A stretch of 64,000 bases of DNA, from contig CM048744.1 of the NCBI GenBank assembly GCA_026315105.1, forward strand, positions 25,151,759-25,215,758. The letters run 5' to 3'. The DNA is from Locusta migratoria (taxonomy: Eukaryota > Arthropoda > Insecta > Orthoptera > Acrididae). The notes under the pieces are model-generated. The model made no database searches. It saw nothing but the letters and a program-made list of their open reading frames with translations, and was not told the DNA's origin. A program made the position numbers and the translations under genes. Position 1 is the first letter of the stretch; every line of letters starts with the position of its first letter. This document shows positions 11,618 to 21,864 of the stretch, piece after piece.

Positions 11618-12673
11618 GGCCCCTGGAGTAGATGATATTCCCTCAGAGCTACTGAAGTCTCTGGGAGAAACAGCCATGACAAACCTGTTTCACCTGGTGT
11701 CTAAGATGTATGAGACAGGCGAAGTACCCTCAGACTTTAAGAAAAATGTTACAATCCCCATTCGAAAGAAAGCAGGTGCAGACAGGTGTGAAAACTACTG
11801 AACCATCAGTTTAATAAGTCATGGTTGCAAAATATTAACACGAATTATATACAGAAGGATGGAAAAGCTGGTAGAAGCCGACCTCGGGGAAGATCAGTTT
11901 GGGTTCAGGAGAAATGTAGGAACTCGGGAGGCAATACTCACTTTACGGCTTATCTAGAAGATAGATTAAGAAAAGGCAAACCTACATTTCTAGCTTTTGT
12001 AGATTTGGAGAAGGCTCTTGACAATGTTAATTGGAATAAACTCTTTCAAGTTCTGAAGCAAGCAGGAGTAAAATATAGGGAGCGTAAGGTTATTTACAAC
12101 TTGTACAAAAACCAAGCAGCGGTTGTCAGAGTTGAAGGTCATGAAAGGGATGCAGTGGTTGGAAAAGGAGTAAGACAGGGTTGTAGTCTTTCTCCATTGT
12201 TATTCAATTTGTACATTGAGCAAGCCATAAAGGAAAGCAAGGAGAAGTCCTTTCTGAAGGCATTTGTATGGAGTGTTGCCTTGTATGGGAGTGAAACATG
12301 GACGATAAACAGTGCGGACAAGAAGAGGATTGAGGCTTTTGATATATGGTGCTACAGAAGAATGCTGAAGATTAGGTGGGTGGATCGCGTAACTAATGAG
12401 GAGGTACTGAACAGAATTGTGGAGAAAAGAAATTTCTGACATACCTTGACTAAAAGAAGGGATAGATTGGTAGGACATATTCTTAGACATCAAGGAATTG
12501 TGAATTTAGCATTAGAGGGAAGTATGTGGGGTAAAAATCGCAGAGGAAGACCAAGAGATGGATACAGTAAGCAGATTCAGACATATGTAGGTTGCCGTTC
12601 TTATGTAGAGATGAAGAGGCTTGCTCAGGATAGGGTATTGTGGAGAGCTGCATCAAACCAGTCTCCGGACTGA
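11618..12673 (+). pseudogene. RTE element: reverse transcriptase with the catalytic YADD region deleted
   Basis: Starts in a second frame with GVDDIPSELLKSLGE and DQFGFRRNVGTREAI. It shifts near 11945 to a frame with FLAFVDLEKALDNVNWNKL (motif A) and VRQGCSLSPLLFNLY (motif B). It then jumps from IKESKE directly to FVWSVALYGSETW, the conserved C-terminal block. The part that should carry motif C (Y/FADD) and the following palm/thumb is absent, so RT activity is lost. The C-terminus RRGRPRDGYSKQI...QDRVLWRAASNQSPD ends at 12673, just before the tail. Confidence 0.85.
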
Positions 12674-12693
12674 AGACCACAACAACAACAACA

Positions 12694-13342
12694 TATTTAT
12701 TCAGACTGCCAGGCAGCCCTGAGATCACTGGCAGCTCCTGCAACAAGGTCTAAAATTGTTGCAGAATGTCACAGGATTCTGGTGGAGCTAGGGGAAAGCA
12801 ATAGAGTAAACCTATTGTGCGTCCCTGGCCACTCGGGATCAGTGGCAACGAACATGCCGACAGATTAGCCAGGATGGGGGCAGAGACTCCATTTATTGGA
12901 CCGGAACCTGTCCTGACAATCACCAAGGCAATGATCAAATTGGAGCTACGTAACTGGCTCAGAAGACAGCACGTAGAATATTGGACCAAAGTCCATCAAC
13001 AAAAACATGGCAAGATAATGATGCCAAAGCCATGTTTTAAAAGAAGCTCTGCAATCCTGGGTCTGAACAGGAGAGAGATTAGACTCATGGTTGGGTTGCT
13101 GACAGGCCATGGGAATTTCAAAACACCTACATACAATGGGAATAACAGAAGAGGACCCTAAATGTAAGATCTGTGATGACGGTGATGAAACTGCATCACA
13201 TCTAATCTTCGAATGCATTGCATTGGAGAGTATAAGACACAGAACATTTGGGACAACCAGACCCGAAGAAATTGTGTCTAATAAAGAAGCTGTAAAGGGA
13301 CTCCTTGCACTGTTCAAGGGCATTGGTTGGCTTTACTAGATA
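12694..13342 (+). pseudogene. LOA-like element: rest of RNase H and C-terminal Cys/His motif
   Basis: Resumes at YSDCQAALRSLAAP, the RNase H strand with the third acidic residue. It continues through PGHSGS.GNEHADRLARMG (shifted by a lost base near 12838) and the long C-terminal domain. Near 13150 a frameshift follows FKTPTYNG; the downstream frame gives CKICDDGDETASHLIFEC, a C-x2-C...H...C cluster that commonly ends RNase H-type LINE proteins. The last residues are KGIGWLY. Copy 2 keeps the same sequence with FKKHLHTMG at the frameshift. Confidence 0.83.
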
Positions 13343-13447
13343 TACAGGGAGTGATACCGCACAATAAACTCAGTTTAGGTGCGGGCAGTGGCGGGTTGGA
13401 CCAACACTGTTTTGGCTTCCCTGAAAAAATCAAATCAAATCAAATCA

Positions 13448-13453
13448 AGCAAC
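13448..13453. repeat. Target-site duplication, right (agcaac)
   Basis: Partner of 1627-1632, at the end of the (aaatc)n tail of the LOA-like element. Confidence 0.55.
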
Positions 13454-13690
13454 AGTTACGCCAGATGTCAACATTAATTAACGTCCAGACATCGTAGACG
13501 TAAGTTATTAGGAATATTTATAACAAACAAATTTATGTATATTTTCCTATTGTTTGATTTGTAATTAATGTAATTCTTATACACGCAGGCGCTTGAGAAT
13601 GACAAACTGTCGAAACAGCTGTAGCAATATTAAATAAAACATAAGCAGCAATCCGGAACTTTATTGCAATGTCTTTCTACGACATATATG
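13454..13690 (+). other. Resumed Penelope-like element 3' region with hammerhead-like motif
   Basis: After the LOA-like insertion comes A/T-rich sequence with ttgagaatgac...gtcgaaacagctg (about 13592-13617) followed by aataaaac. A tga-box, then cgaaac, then aataaa is the kind of arrangement reported for hammerhead ribozymes in Penelope-like elements. I can only see the motif; I have not folded it. If this is right, the Penelope-like element extends to about here. Confidence 0.35.
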
Positions 13691-14103
13691 ATGATGCAGG
13701 CCCAACAATTAGGAAATTACTTAATTTCTATGACAAGAACTTCAGACTGCCTGTCTGGAGCCTTTCCTCTACTCCAGGGATGGCGAACCAGTGGCATATG
13801 CGCCACTGCTGGATCGAAAGCAAATAATTTGGTCATGGAATCAATTTTAAGAATTTACTTGCCTAACTGAATTGCTGATTTATTCATCTACATTTGAAAA
13901 CAAGGGGACTTACATTTACTTTGTCTGTCCACGTGCGTCACCGTTTGACAAATGCGCTGCACCAGCCACAGCACAGACGTCACACTACACAGCTTGCAAG
14001 GCGGCAAAGTGCCATCTGTTCATGTTTCAAGTACTTTCGTTATGCAAAACACTGCACGTGAAGAGGGTCATCGTATACATTTTGTTTTGCTACTTCAAAT
14101 TTA
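13691..14103. other. No recognised feature
   Basis: Short frames only; I see no family motif. Confidence 0.5.
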
Positions 14104-14293
14104 AAATGTCTGTAAATCTAAGGGACTTAACTTCTGGGGGTTTCAGTCCCTAGACTTACAAGTTACCTAAATTAACTTACATCGAGGACAATACACACAC
14201 TCGTGTCCGAGGGAGGACTTGAACCTCCGATTGCGAACAACCGCGAGCTCCGTTGGAAGGGCCCTTAGAACGCTCGGCCACTTAACTGCGGCG
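14104..14293 (-). repeat. tRNA-derived SINE, family 2-like, old copy
   Basis: Minus-strand SINE: tail end at 14104 (gtctgtaaatctaaggga), body with cacacactcgtgtccgaggg, and box B seen as ttgaacctcc on the plus strand. The head ends at ggccacttaactgcggcg. It is diverged from the copies at 29196 and 40733. I found no clear target-site duplication. Confidence 0.75.
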
Positions 14294-14747
14294 TTTTGTT
14301 AGTCAGACAAAAGACAGGATGTACGTCGAGATGCTCGGCTCGGCTAGAAATAAACTGTCATGTTTCTCAGCGAATTAATTCTTTTGTGATTGACTTACAT
14401 TTCTGATCACTGTGTGGTTTCACGTAGGAAACATACGGGATTTACTAATAAATTATCATTAATTATGGAGCTACGGACAAGATGTAAAACAGAAACTTGA
14501 AAAATTTACTGTCTCTGCTGATTATATGTAAAAAATAGATCAACTACATAAGGCACTGTATTGTAGTTGAAACATTAAATCTATGATAAATATTGTTACT
14601 AATAAATATGTAACTACGGAAACTTGGGGCAACGCGCTGCAGTTCACCGCGAGATTATCGTGTTGTATTGCCGGATATATACAAGATCAACAGGGAATGA
14701 GCATGTCACGTAAAAGGCATCGAAATTTGTATCAAAACAGAAAACCG
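14294..14747. other. No recognised feature
   Basis: A/T-rich; no coding frame and no repeat match within the window. Confidence 0.5.
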
Positions 14748-15480
14748 AATTAAAGTCAAGTGTCCTGCTTTCGGTGATGGCATTGCAATTGTCACCAATA
14801 GCAAAACGGAATCGATTCATGGACTAGAAAAAATACATGAAATCTCACAAAAAACTGGACTACAGATTTCTTACGAAAAAAAAAAAAAAAAAAAAAAAAA
14901 AAAACAATACATGGAAAGACATCCAGAAAACAACTCCCCTTTCATCACAAAATATGACAAAATTGCACAAGTCTGCCATTTTAAATACCTAGGAGAAACT
15001 ATACAGACTTCAGGATTAAACCTAATCGCCAATTAAGTAAGAGTCACCAACCTCCAGGAGGCCTACAACGTAACATGGGCGCCTGACAAGAAGACTTGTA
15101 TTTGCAGAGACGCAAATACGAGACACTATAGAACAGTATTTCTTCCAGGAGCAATCTCTGCAGCTGAAATAATACTGTTTGATGGTAATTCAAAAATTAA
15201 GGAAACAGTAAAGCAAGAAAGAAAAATTCTCATGAAGATTTACGGTGCAATCAACAAAAACACAAAACGAACTTCATATCAATACAATAACAGATGCAAT
15301 CAGAAAATGCCGAGCCAAACTTTATACATACACGCACAGAATGGAAGACTCCAGAACAGCAAAGACACTATTCAGTATTGTAAAAAAGAGTAAATGCAGC
15401 ACATAATGGTTCAAAGCATTTCGGAGGGATCTAAAGCAGATTAATATAAAAAATCTCTGCGTGCCGGAATAAAATCACAT
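14748..15480 (+). pseudogene. Reverse transcriptase C-terminal fragment, decayed
   Basis: The translated pieces FGDGIAIVTNSKTESIHGLE and QKTGLQISYEK match the motif C region and the helix after it (FADD has become FGDG). After a run of 29 A (14876-14904) the same protein resumes as QYMERHPENN, then VCHFKYLGETIQTSG, the KYLG block after the catalytic domain. Further on it is full of stops, with islands such as QERKILMKIYGAINKN. I cannot assign the clade; the KYLG spacing is RTE- or Jockey-like. The A run sits inside the gene and replaces or interrupts a few codons. Confidence 0.7.
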
Positions 15481-15641
15481 GTGTGAAATATGAAGAAGGA
15501 ACGTCGCGTCAGCCTGGTAAAAAATGGGCAGAGAAACGGGATAAGGAGCGTGCTGAGAGGATGAAGAGTTTTTGGGAAGCAAAAAACATCCGAAAATGAA
15601 ATTATGGATTCAAGTTCAATCGCTCTTCTTAAGAGGAACAT

Positions 15642-16302
15642 CACTAAGTGTTTGCCTCTGTAACTTATAAAACAAGATTTTAATGCGGTAGGTCAACACA
15701 AGAAATGTTACATTTTCTGCGGAGCTATGAACATAGTTTGTTGTATCATTTTCCAAAGAGTTACACCACAAATATTTAATTTTTTAAATGGAACAATAGT
15801 TTTTTCTATCGTGTATTGGGTTCGTTGAAACCAGCTGCGTCCAAATCAATTTAAACTACATTCCTATCACTGTTAGTATGGGAGCTGCAACCCTTCAAAG
15901 TTCCGGGGACGGAGGCTGCTATAGCGTAGCTAACTGGCCGAGTGGCTATCCCCTGAGGCACGGCCCACTGTCTCATGACCACCAGCCAGTTAGCCACACT
16001 GTCGTAGCCTCCGCCCCCTAAACTTTCAAGGGTTGTAGCTCCCAAACTAACAGTGATAGGAATGTAGTTTAAATTGAATTGGATGCAGCTGGTTTCAACG
16101 AATCCAATGCACGATAGTAAAACTATTGTTCCATTTAAAAAATTATATCTTTGTGCTGTAACTCTTTGGAAAATGATGAAAAAACTATGTTCATAGCTCC
16201 GCAGAAAGTGTAACATTTCTTGTGTTGACCTACCGCATTAAAATTTCCCGTCGCCTATTATTTTGTAAGTTACAGAGGCAAACACACTAAGTAAACACCC
16301 TG
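15642..16302. repeat. Foldback element, about 300-bp inverted arms
   Basis: The left arm (15642-15938) and the right arm (15985-16291) are reverse complements at roughly 90% by eye, separated by about 46 bp. Matching landmarks are cactaagtgtttgcctctgt on the left and acagaggcaaacacactaag on the right, and ggtaggtcaacacaag with cttgtgttgacctacc. The right end continues gtaaacaccctgtata, a form often seen at DNA transposon ends; the left equivalent is missing. There is no transposase frame. It is probably a non-autonomous DNA element, or an inverted duplication of one. Confidence 0.88.
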
Positions 16303-16362
16303 TATATATATAAGGCACGTCTTGGGCACATTATATGAATTTTTTGCGAAACAACGGCATGT

Positions 16363-16990
16363 ATGTGTACAAGGGGTTCCGAGCCTGCCCGCGTAACAGA
16401 CGCTCAGTTCTCCTGGCGTGGCGTGCTTCCCTCACGGAGTGGGTCGGCCACTGACGCTATGAACTGCGGGCTCGGCGCCGTGCTGGTCGGCGGCGGCGGT
16501 CAGCAGGTTGAGGTTGAGGCTGTGGCGGCGTCTGCGGCCGGCCGGTGTAAATCTGTCTGCGCGGGTAATGGCGTGGCGTGGCGTGCGTCTCTGAACAGCC
16601 CAGCTCTCTGCCTGCCTATTGCGGCGCGCCTATTAAAATTAAATTTACGGCGCGCAGTCGTTGCCGGCCGCTCTGGGAGATCTTAATGGACCCATTACGT
16701 CCATTTCACGCGGGCTTAGCTGTGAATCCGAGGCGGCGCCGCCCCAGCGGATGCGTGCTCTCTGCTGGATGGATGGAGGGAGGGAGGGTCTCCGCCATTG
16801 TACGCGCCGACACAATGGAGCGCAGGTGCGCTGCATCATGCCGCCCTCTGCTGCGCCGAAACAACCGCGCCATCCGTTGTTCAGCCTGTAACAGGTGCTC
16901 GACACGGTATGCAGAGCTTGCACGGCCTCACCACACACGGACCACGGGTCTCTCCTTTCACCTAGTCTTCACCTCGAATCGACGTGGGGA
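16363..16990. other. GC- and CpG-rich stretch
   Basis: Markedly richer in G+C and CpG than its A/T-rich neighbours, with ggcggcggcggt and repeated ggcgtggcgtgg. The frames across it have no recognisable domain and are probably a by-product of composition. It could be the end of a GC-rich element or a CpG island; nothing here decides it. Confidence 0.45.
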
Positions 16991-17830
16991 GTCGCGAGAA
17001 GCTACAAGTAAACACCAGTAGTGATACACGACAACCGCTGTAAATTTGAATCTATGTAAGCAGCTTCGGTATCTGAACCCCGCAAGTGCAAATAAAACAT
17101 CAATATCTTCACCACTCAGCTACATCTACTAACGCGATGGACACCGTCAAGACAAGCGAGGATCCGGCACGGTGTGTCTGTAGGTGTACGCTGAAGGACT
17201 AAAGAAACTGGTACGGCTGCCTAATATCGTCCAGGGTTCCAGTGAGCATGCAGAATTGGCGCTTCATCTTGTGACATGGACTCAAAGCAGCAAGAATCCT
17301 GGAGGGCTCTACATAAACCGATCAGAAAGCAAGTTGCAAGGTATCCCAGATATGCTCAACAATGGTCAGCTGGGGGGAGTTTGGTGACCTGCTGGAATTG
17401 CCCAAGTTTGTCGCAGCGCACAGTGGACATGGATGGATGCAGGTGATCAGCTAGGATGTGTTCGCACGTGTCAGCTGTCTACAGGTATCAGGGATCCCAT
17501 ATCACTCCACCTGCACACGCCACACACTATTATAGAGGCACCACCAGCTTGAAGAGTCCCCTGCTGATCTGCAGGATCCAAGGATACATGCGATTGTTTG
17601 CATGCCCCTAAAGATACATCCACTCGATACTGGATACTGGGAGAATGTTGTATGGTCCGTTGCACCATCGTTTACGTTGCTTCATACAAACAACTGGGTT
17701 TACGTTATGGAAGCTTAGGGTGCAGCAGGCCTGCTGCGTACAGCCACGTATTGATACATTCCGATACTCAAGATCGCGAAATGGCAGTGTGGTCTAAGGA
17801 ATCATGCTACAGACTGGGCTATCGTTCATA
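16991..17830. other. No recognised feature
   Basis: Only short unsupported frames; no family motif seen. Confidence 0.45.
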
Positions 17831-17896
17831 CCAGAGGCTTGAGGCCTCCATGGAGCATAGGTTTGTGTCTTAGTATTAGTATTTAGTTTAAGCAAC
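17831..17896 (+). repeat. SINE left part (tRNA-like B box and body), probable
   Basis: Weak match to SINE family 2: gaggcttgaggcctccatgg for the B box region and gtttgtgtcttag for the body, ending ttagtttaagcaa. The matching right part is at 18797-18868, so a DNA transposon seems to have landed in this SINE. Confidence 0.45.
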
Positions 17897-18796
17897 GGGT
17901 GTCTCACGAAAGACGCCTGCCATGCGTCTGCGGATAGCGCAGTACGGCTCCCGGCCGCCGCACCGCGCTCACCGGCCACGGCAGCGCCCGATTCTCTGAC
18001 TCTATTGTGCCATAGGCGCATACACTGAGTTAAAGTATATAAAGCACTGCCATCTGAGTAAAATAAGCTTACTTTTATTTACAGTAGATGTTAAAAATGA
18101 TGTCACTGTGTGGAAAGAGTGGCGCGACATCCCTTGAACACATTTGCGAACACTCGACGAATTTCGGGCTGCCGAAACCTGGGAAATGACTAGTCGAATC
18201 CTGTCTTCCAACTCTTCGAGTGTATGGGGATTGCTTGCATACACCTTGTCTCATTCTCCAATGATTAAAGTCACAAGGATTTAGATATTTAGATCTGGAG
18301 AACGAGGAGGCCAGTCAACTATCCTATTATCAAAAACACTGCGAATTGCTGCCATAGAAGCATTGGCAATGTGTGGTCTTGCATTGTTCTGCATGAAATA
18401 ACCGTACAGCTTTTCGTTGGGTGAAAGCTCTTGAAAAATGGATGTAGGATATTGTTCACATACCTGTCAGAATTTATTGTTTCGTGGAAAAAGATTCGAC
18501 TAGTCATTTCCCACATTTCGGCAGCCGAAATTCGTCGAGTGTTCGCAAATGTGTTCAAGAGATGTCAGGCAGCTCTTTCCATAGAGGGCCACCATTTTGA
18601 ACATCTACTGTAGATAAAGGTAACCTTAGTTTACTCAGATGGCAATGACTTTTAGACTTTAACTCAGTGTATGCGCTCGCGGTACAATAGAATCCGAAAA
18701 TCGGGCGCTTCCGTGGTCGGCGGTTGCGGTGGCAGCGGCCGGGAGCCGAACCGCGCGATGTGCGGACACCTGGCAGGCGTCTTTCGTGAGACACCC
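17897..18796. mobile_element. Mariner-like foldback transposon with internal transposase remnant
   Basis: The ends gggtgtctcacgaaagacgc (left) and gcgtctttcgtgagacaccc (right) are exact inverted repeats. The similarity continues inward for about 200 bp or more: both arms contain the gtgttcgcaaatgtgttcaa stretch and a remnant of a transposase C-terminus. One arm copies the transposase 3' end in reverse, so the element folds back on itself. It sits inside a SINE. At 900 bp with one broken transposase fragment it must be non-autonomous. Confidence 0.85.
18190..18480 (-). pseudogene. Tc1/mariner-type DDE transposase fragment
   Basis: On the minus strand the pieces read TINSDRYVNNILHPFF, then LYGYFMQNNARPHIANASM and VDWPPRSPDLN, then CDFNHWRMRQGVCKQS in a shifted frame. 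QxNARPHxA is the second catalytic block, with Asp changed to Asn here, and WPPRSPDLN carries the third. The C-terminal part also occurs in the opposite arm on the plus strand (about 18499-18603, ending EGHHFEHLL). The N-terminal domain and first Asp are absent. The fragment lies within the foldback element 17897-18796. Confidence 0.85.
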
Positions 18797-18868
18797 TGTA
18801 GTTTGTAAGTCTATGGATTGATTATCCTAGCAATTTGGTCCAATACCTTCACAAGCGTTTGAACTTTA
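18797..18868 (+). repeat. SINE 3' part (family 2-like tail)
   Basis: Reads tagtttgtaagtctatggat, then tttggtccaata, then cgtttgaacttt, matching the tail of the family 2 SINEs at 29196 and 40733. It is cut at its left edge by the end of the foldback transposon. Confidence 0.7.
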
Positions 18869-20012
18869 TTTTCTTTTATTTTATTTTTTAATTCCGAATA
18901 GATTAATCTACACCGTTATAATCAACTTTTTTTAATCTTGACATCACTCGTCGGAGAACTTTTAATCGATATCTCAGCATCTTCGCAAGGAAACTGCTTA
19001 CTGTCACATATTGCTGGCAAATACTGCAGTATTCCAAAATGACACTGCGGCCTTAGGTGTACAGACGAAAACGTTCCTGAGTGCATTTTACACCATCAGA
19101 AAATCAACAGACATCTCTCGAGCACAGAAAAATCGACATCTCTGAATAAATGTGACCGTTTTGAGGAGTATTAGAGCAAAGAGTAAGGAACAAATTTACA
19201 AACACTACATTACCTGAGTTGGTTTTGGAAGGCGAATAGATAGCATTATGTTCCCAACCACAAAGACCCTTTACGAATGCGTTCCTCGAAGATTTGGAAA
19301 TGTTCTCAAAAGTAAATGGTGAGCGAGCTCTTGATTCAAATTCCTCCTCCTTTTTTGTGCCAATGGTCTAAGGCAGACTTTTGTCTTTACGTCTTAAGGA
19401 TATAGTACATCTGACAGATGAGTATTATACTTTGCTAAACCGCGAGTGCACAGCAAACGAAAATCACGGTATTTGGACCTCCAGTCAACACACACAAACA
19501 AAACTGCGAAAAACCCTCTCATTCACTCGCAACGTATCTGTTTCAGCCGATGAGCGTTTCCTGATCTGGATGTTAAATTATTTCTCCCTCTTAACAATCA
19601 CAGAGAAAAAAAGAAGATGCCACGTAATTACAAAACTGAATGCGGAATTTTCGTGTCGCCATTAGAGCCGTTTCTGTCTCGGTTGCGCTGATAAAGCGCC
19701 AGAGATTTGCACGACCGATATATGGCCATGACGACTGAATTCCATAACGTGGAAATAACCGCGGATCCCACAGCGGCGTCTGCTAATGCACGCGAGGTCG
19801 TTAAGCTCTTTGATTAAAGGACTGCGCGATTATGAGTATTCGGTATTAACCAGAGACTGAATGGATTTATTTCATCAGCGGGTGTCAACGGGTTTTGTCC
19901 ATAGCGTGCAGTCCAGACAACTTCTGCTGTGGTAATCACGGCTAAACTCTGATAAATCATTACGTATTCGCGTTTCTTTTCGTGTTTGTGCGTAGGGATA
20001 ATGCCTGCTTGC
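18869..20012. other. No recognised feature
   Basis: Nothing with family motifs; a 94-residue frame at 19381-19665 has no recognisable domain. Confidence 0.5.
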
Positions 20013-20049
20013 AGGTGTGTGTGTGTGTGCGTGTGTGTGTGTATGTGTT

Positions 20050-20120
<71 letters not shown>
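20013..20120. repeat. Compound microsatellite (GT)n then (GA)n
   Basis: Imperfect GT repeat followed directly by GA repeat with occasional gaaa interruptions. Frames across it on the minus strand are Ser/Leu and Thr/His strings and are not genes. Confidence 0.95.
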
Positions 20121-20121
<1 letters not shown>

Positions 20122-21185
20122 TTAGACAAAGTGAGGGAGGAGTTGAGTTTGTTCGTTAGTGGCTCTGCATGTGTGTAGATAATTTTCATCTGAATCCTAC
20201 GCGTTTTTCCATGCAGTGTTGTACTGCAATTTATTAACTAACTTTATTTCACAGAAATAATTAACATCTAACTAGAAACATATAGCATATTTATGTAAAA
20301 GCGCTTGTTCAGAAATATTTCCGCCGTGGAGATAAATGTAATGATGAAACTTTAAAAAAAGTGCATCTGATACGTCGCGCCACATTTCATGTCGTAACAT
20401 TTCCCTGACGCAGTTGTTGTTAGTTTGCTTTTTATTTTGCGTTTTTAACCACACGTTTCGCGGTAAAGTTTGGCGGGATCTCAGAAAAGAAGAGAAGAAA
20501 TGCTGCATTTGGTTATCAGTGCTCATAATACTACAAGACTTTACATTAGATGATATTAACTGAAAGGACACCATACAGTTGTAGATTAAAAGCAAGAAAA
20601 CAAGGAAAACAGAGTTAATTATTGAGAAATTTGTCTCGAAATTTCTTTTTTAATGTTGGATTGTTTCATATGATTCTTTACTTAATTTCGGAAACTGTAA
20701 TTTTATTAAAGCTCAGGAAAGCACACTTAACGAAAACACAGTAGTCGCTGAAAGCTGTTAATTAAAAGTCGCGTTGGCAATTCTTTGCTGCTATGTCAGC
20801 AAAAGATGACTAATATTTTGCAAAGGTGTTCTATGGCTGGGTTTCCAGTACTGACAATGCTACTCATCTCTAGTCTTCACAGTAGTTATTCGTAGAAGAA
20901 ATTGCTGGACAACACTAGATATTGTATTTTTTGTAGTCGTATATAATCTTGAGGTTTTTAGGGTCTGGCTTGAAAATATTATGTGACGTTACGAGGCCCA
21001 TTACAATGTTATAATTTACCGCAGTTATGATGTCAAGATTGCGCTAGAGAGGCTTGCAGTAATACTTTGAAAATTTTTTGGAGCTGTACGAGTTCTATTT
21101 AACTACAACATCACCCATTTATTCTATAAAGTCATTCAAGGATTAAACTGTTGTCATTGACCTTCCACTTTTACGTGAAACTGTA
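20121..21185. other. No recognised feature
   Basis: A/T-rich and without supported coding. Confidence 0.5.
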
Positions 21186-21189
21186 TTTG

Positions 21190-21480
21190 ATCTGGAGGTC
21201 GCCGGTTCAATCCCGCCCACCGGCAAAAATTTATTTCTTTGTAATTAACCATTCGAGAATTTTCTACATCTTTCTTATGTTCACTTGTAAATTCTACTTG
21301 TTTCTTATGTCAACTGTTGTTCTAATTTCTGGTAAATTCTGTCTGTGTATAAATAGCAGAGAACTCTGGCTGAGAGGCAGTCAGTGCTGCGTGTATGTTG
21401 AGTTCGTAATAAACGTGTTTTTGAGTATAAGTGTTGCCTTCGAAGTCAAGCCTGCTCCCATTTCAACGCGACAATATCTT
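21190..21480 (+). promoter_or_regulatory. tRNA-like B box followed by LTR-like TATA and polyadenylation signals
   Basis: cggttcaatcccgcccaccg (about 21202-21221) resembles the 3' half of a tRNA with its B box. Downstream are tataaata at 21348-21355, a tcagt-type start about 35 bp later, and aataaa at 21408-21413. A TATA box, start and poly(A) signal this close together are what an LTR of a retrotransposon has. No second LTR, primer-binding site or gag/pol frame was found, so this may be a solo or partial LTR next to a tRNA-derived repeat, or chance. Confidence 0.3.
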
Positions 21481-21864
21481 TAGGTAATTTTACTGAATTT
21501 CTGTGAGCTACTTTCGTAGTTTAGTATATAGCAAGGATGGGGCCCCTCCACGCCCACACCAACGTGGTGACCATCACAAAAGTTCTGCCGTCACCTCCGT
21601 AATTAAGTTAGTTTGCTAAGGTGGATCACGGGATGTGGGAAACGCGATGTTATCCGTACGTGTGGGCACGATCACCCATTAATACGGTGCATCTGGAGAT
21701 AGAATTGGTCGAAAGGTATGCGAAGGGTAAAGGTATGTAAGGACAGAGGAATAAATGTGCCAAGGCAAGAGCCAACGGAAAAAAAACCTCTGCGACATTG
21801 GGGTAGGTATGAAGGGCAGTAGCGGTATGCTATCTGCGACATATCATGCAAGGTTTGGTAATGT
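21481..21864. other. No recognised feature
   Basis: Contains a short hairpin-like stretch near 21556-21575 (cacgcccacaccaacgtggt); no coding. Confidence 0.4.

Larger units (their letters stand above)
9820..12693 (+). mobile_element. RTE-clade non-LTR retrotransposon inserted in the RNase H of the LOA-like element
   Basis: About 2.9 kb: a leader of about 400 bp, an AP endonuclease, RT, and a 3' end gaagaccacaacaacaacaac, the simple (ACA)-type tail of this RTE group. Copy 2 of the host element shows the empty site (SIYIYSDSQAAL), so both borders are exact within a few bases. The duplicated target is atatct on the left and atattt on the right. There is no separate ORF1, as usual for RTE. RT catalytic sequence is missing, so it could not have moved by itself in this state. 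Confidence 0.88.
1633..13447 (+). mobile_element. LOA/R1-like non-LTR retrotransposon, copy 1, 5' truncated, with two nested insertions
   Basis: The element is in three pieces: 1633-2796, 8839-9819 and 12694-13447. Read in order they give the end of an AP endonuclease, RT, RNase H and a C-terminal C-x2-C...H...C motif. It ends with a (aaatc)n-type tail (about 13425-13447). A 6-bp repeat agcaac flanks it at 1627-1632 and 13448-13453, which I read as the target-site duplication. The 5' end is missing, as is common for target-primed elements. Comparison with copy 2 (33725-35067) confirms both the continuity across the second insertion and a deletion in the RT-thumb/linker region near 9330. The clade is a judgement: RNase H plus this RT style fits the I/LOA/R1 group. 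Confidence 0.8.

Noticed and set aside
16363..17021. Possible host exon or gene in the GC-rich stretch
   Set aside because: The overlapping frames on both strands have no domain and no splice-like structure that I can defend; composition alone explains their length.
19875..20189. 104-residue minus-strand frame
   Set aside because: Ser/Leu and Thr/His runs from the GT/GA microsatellite.
21556..21640. Primer-binding site and start of gag after the LTR-like sequence
   Set aside because: The string ccaacgtggtgacc is suggestive, but no protein, no second LTR and no tRNA 3'-end complement could be shown.
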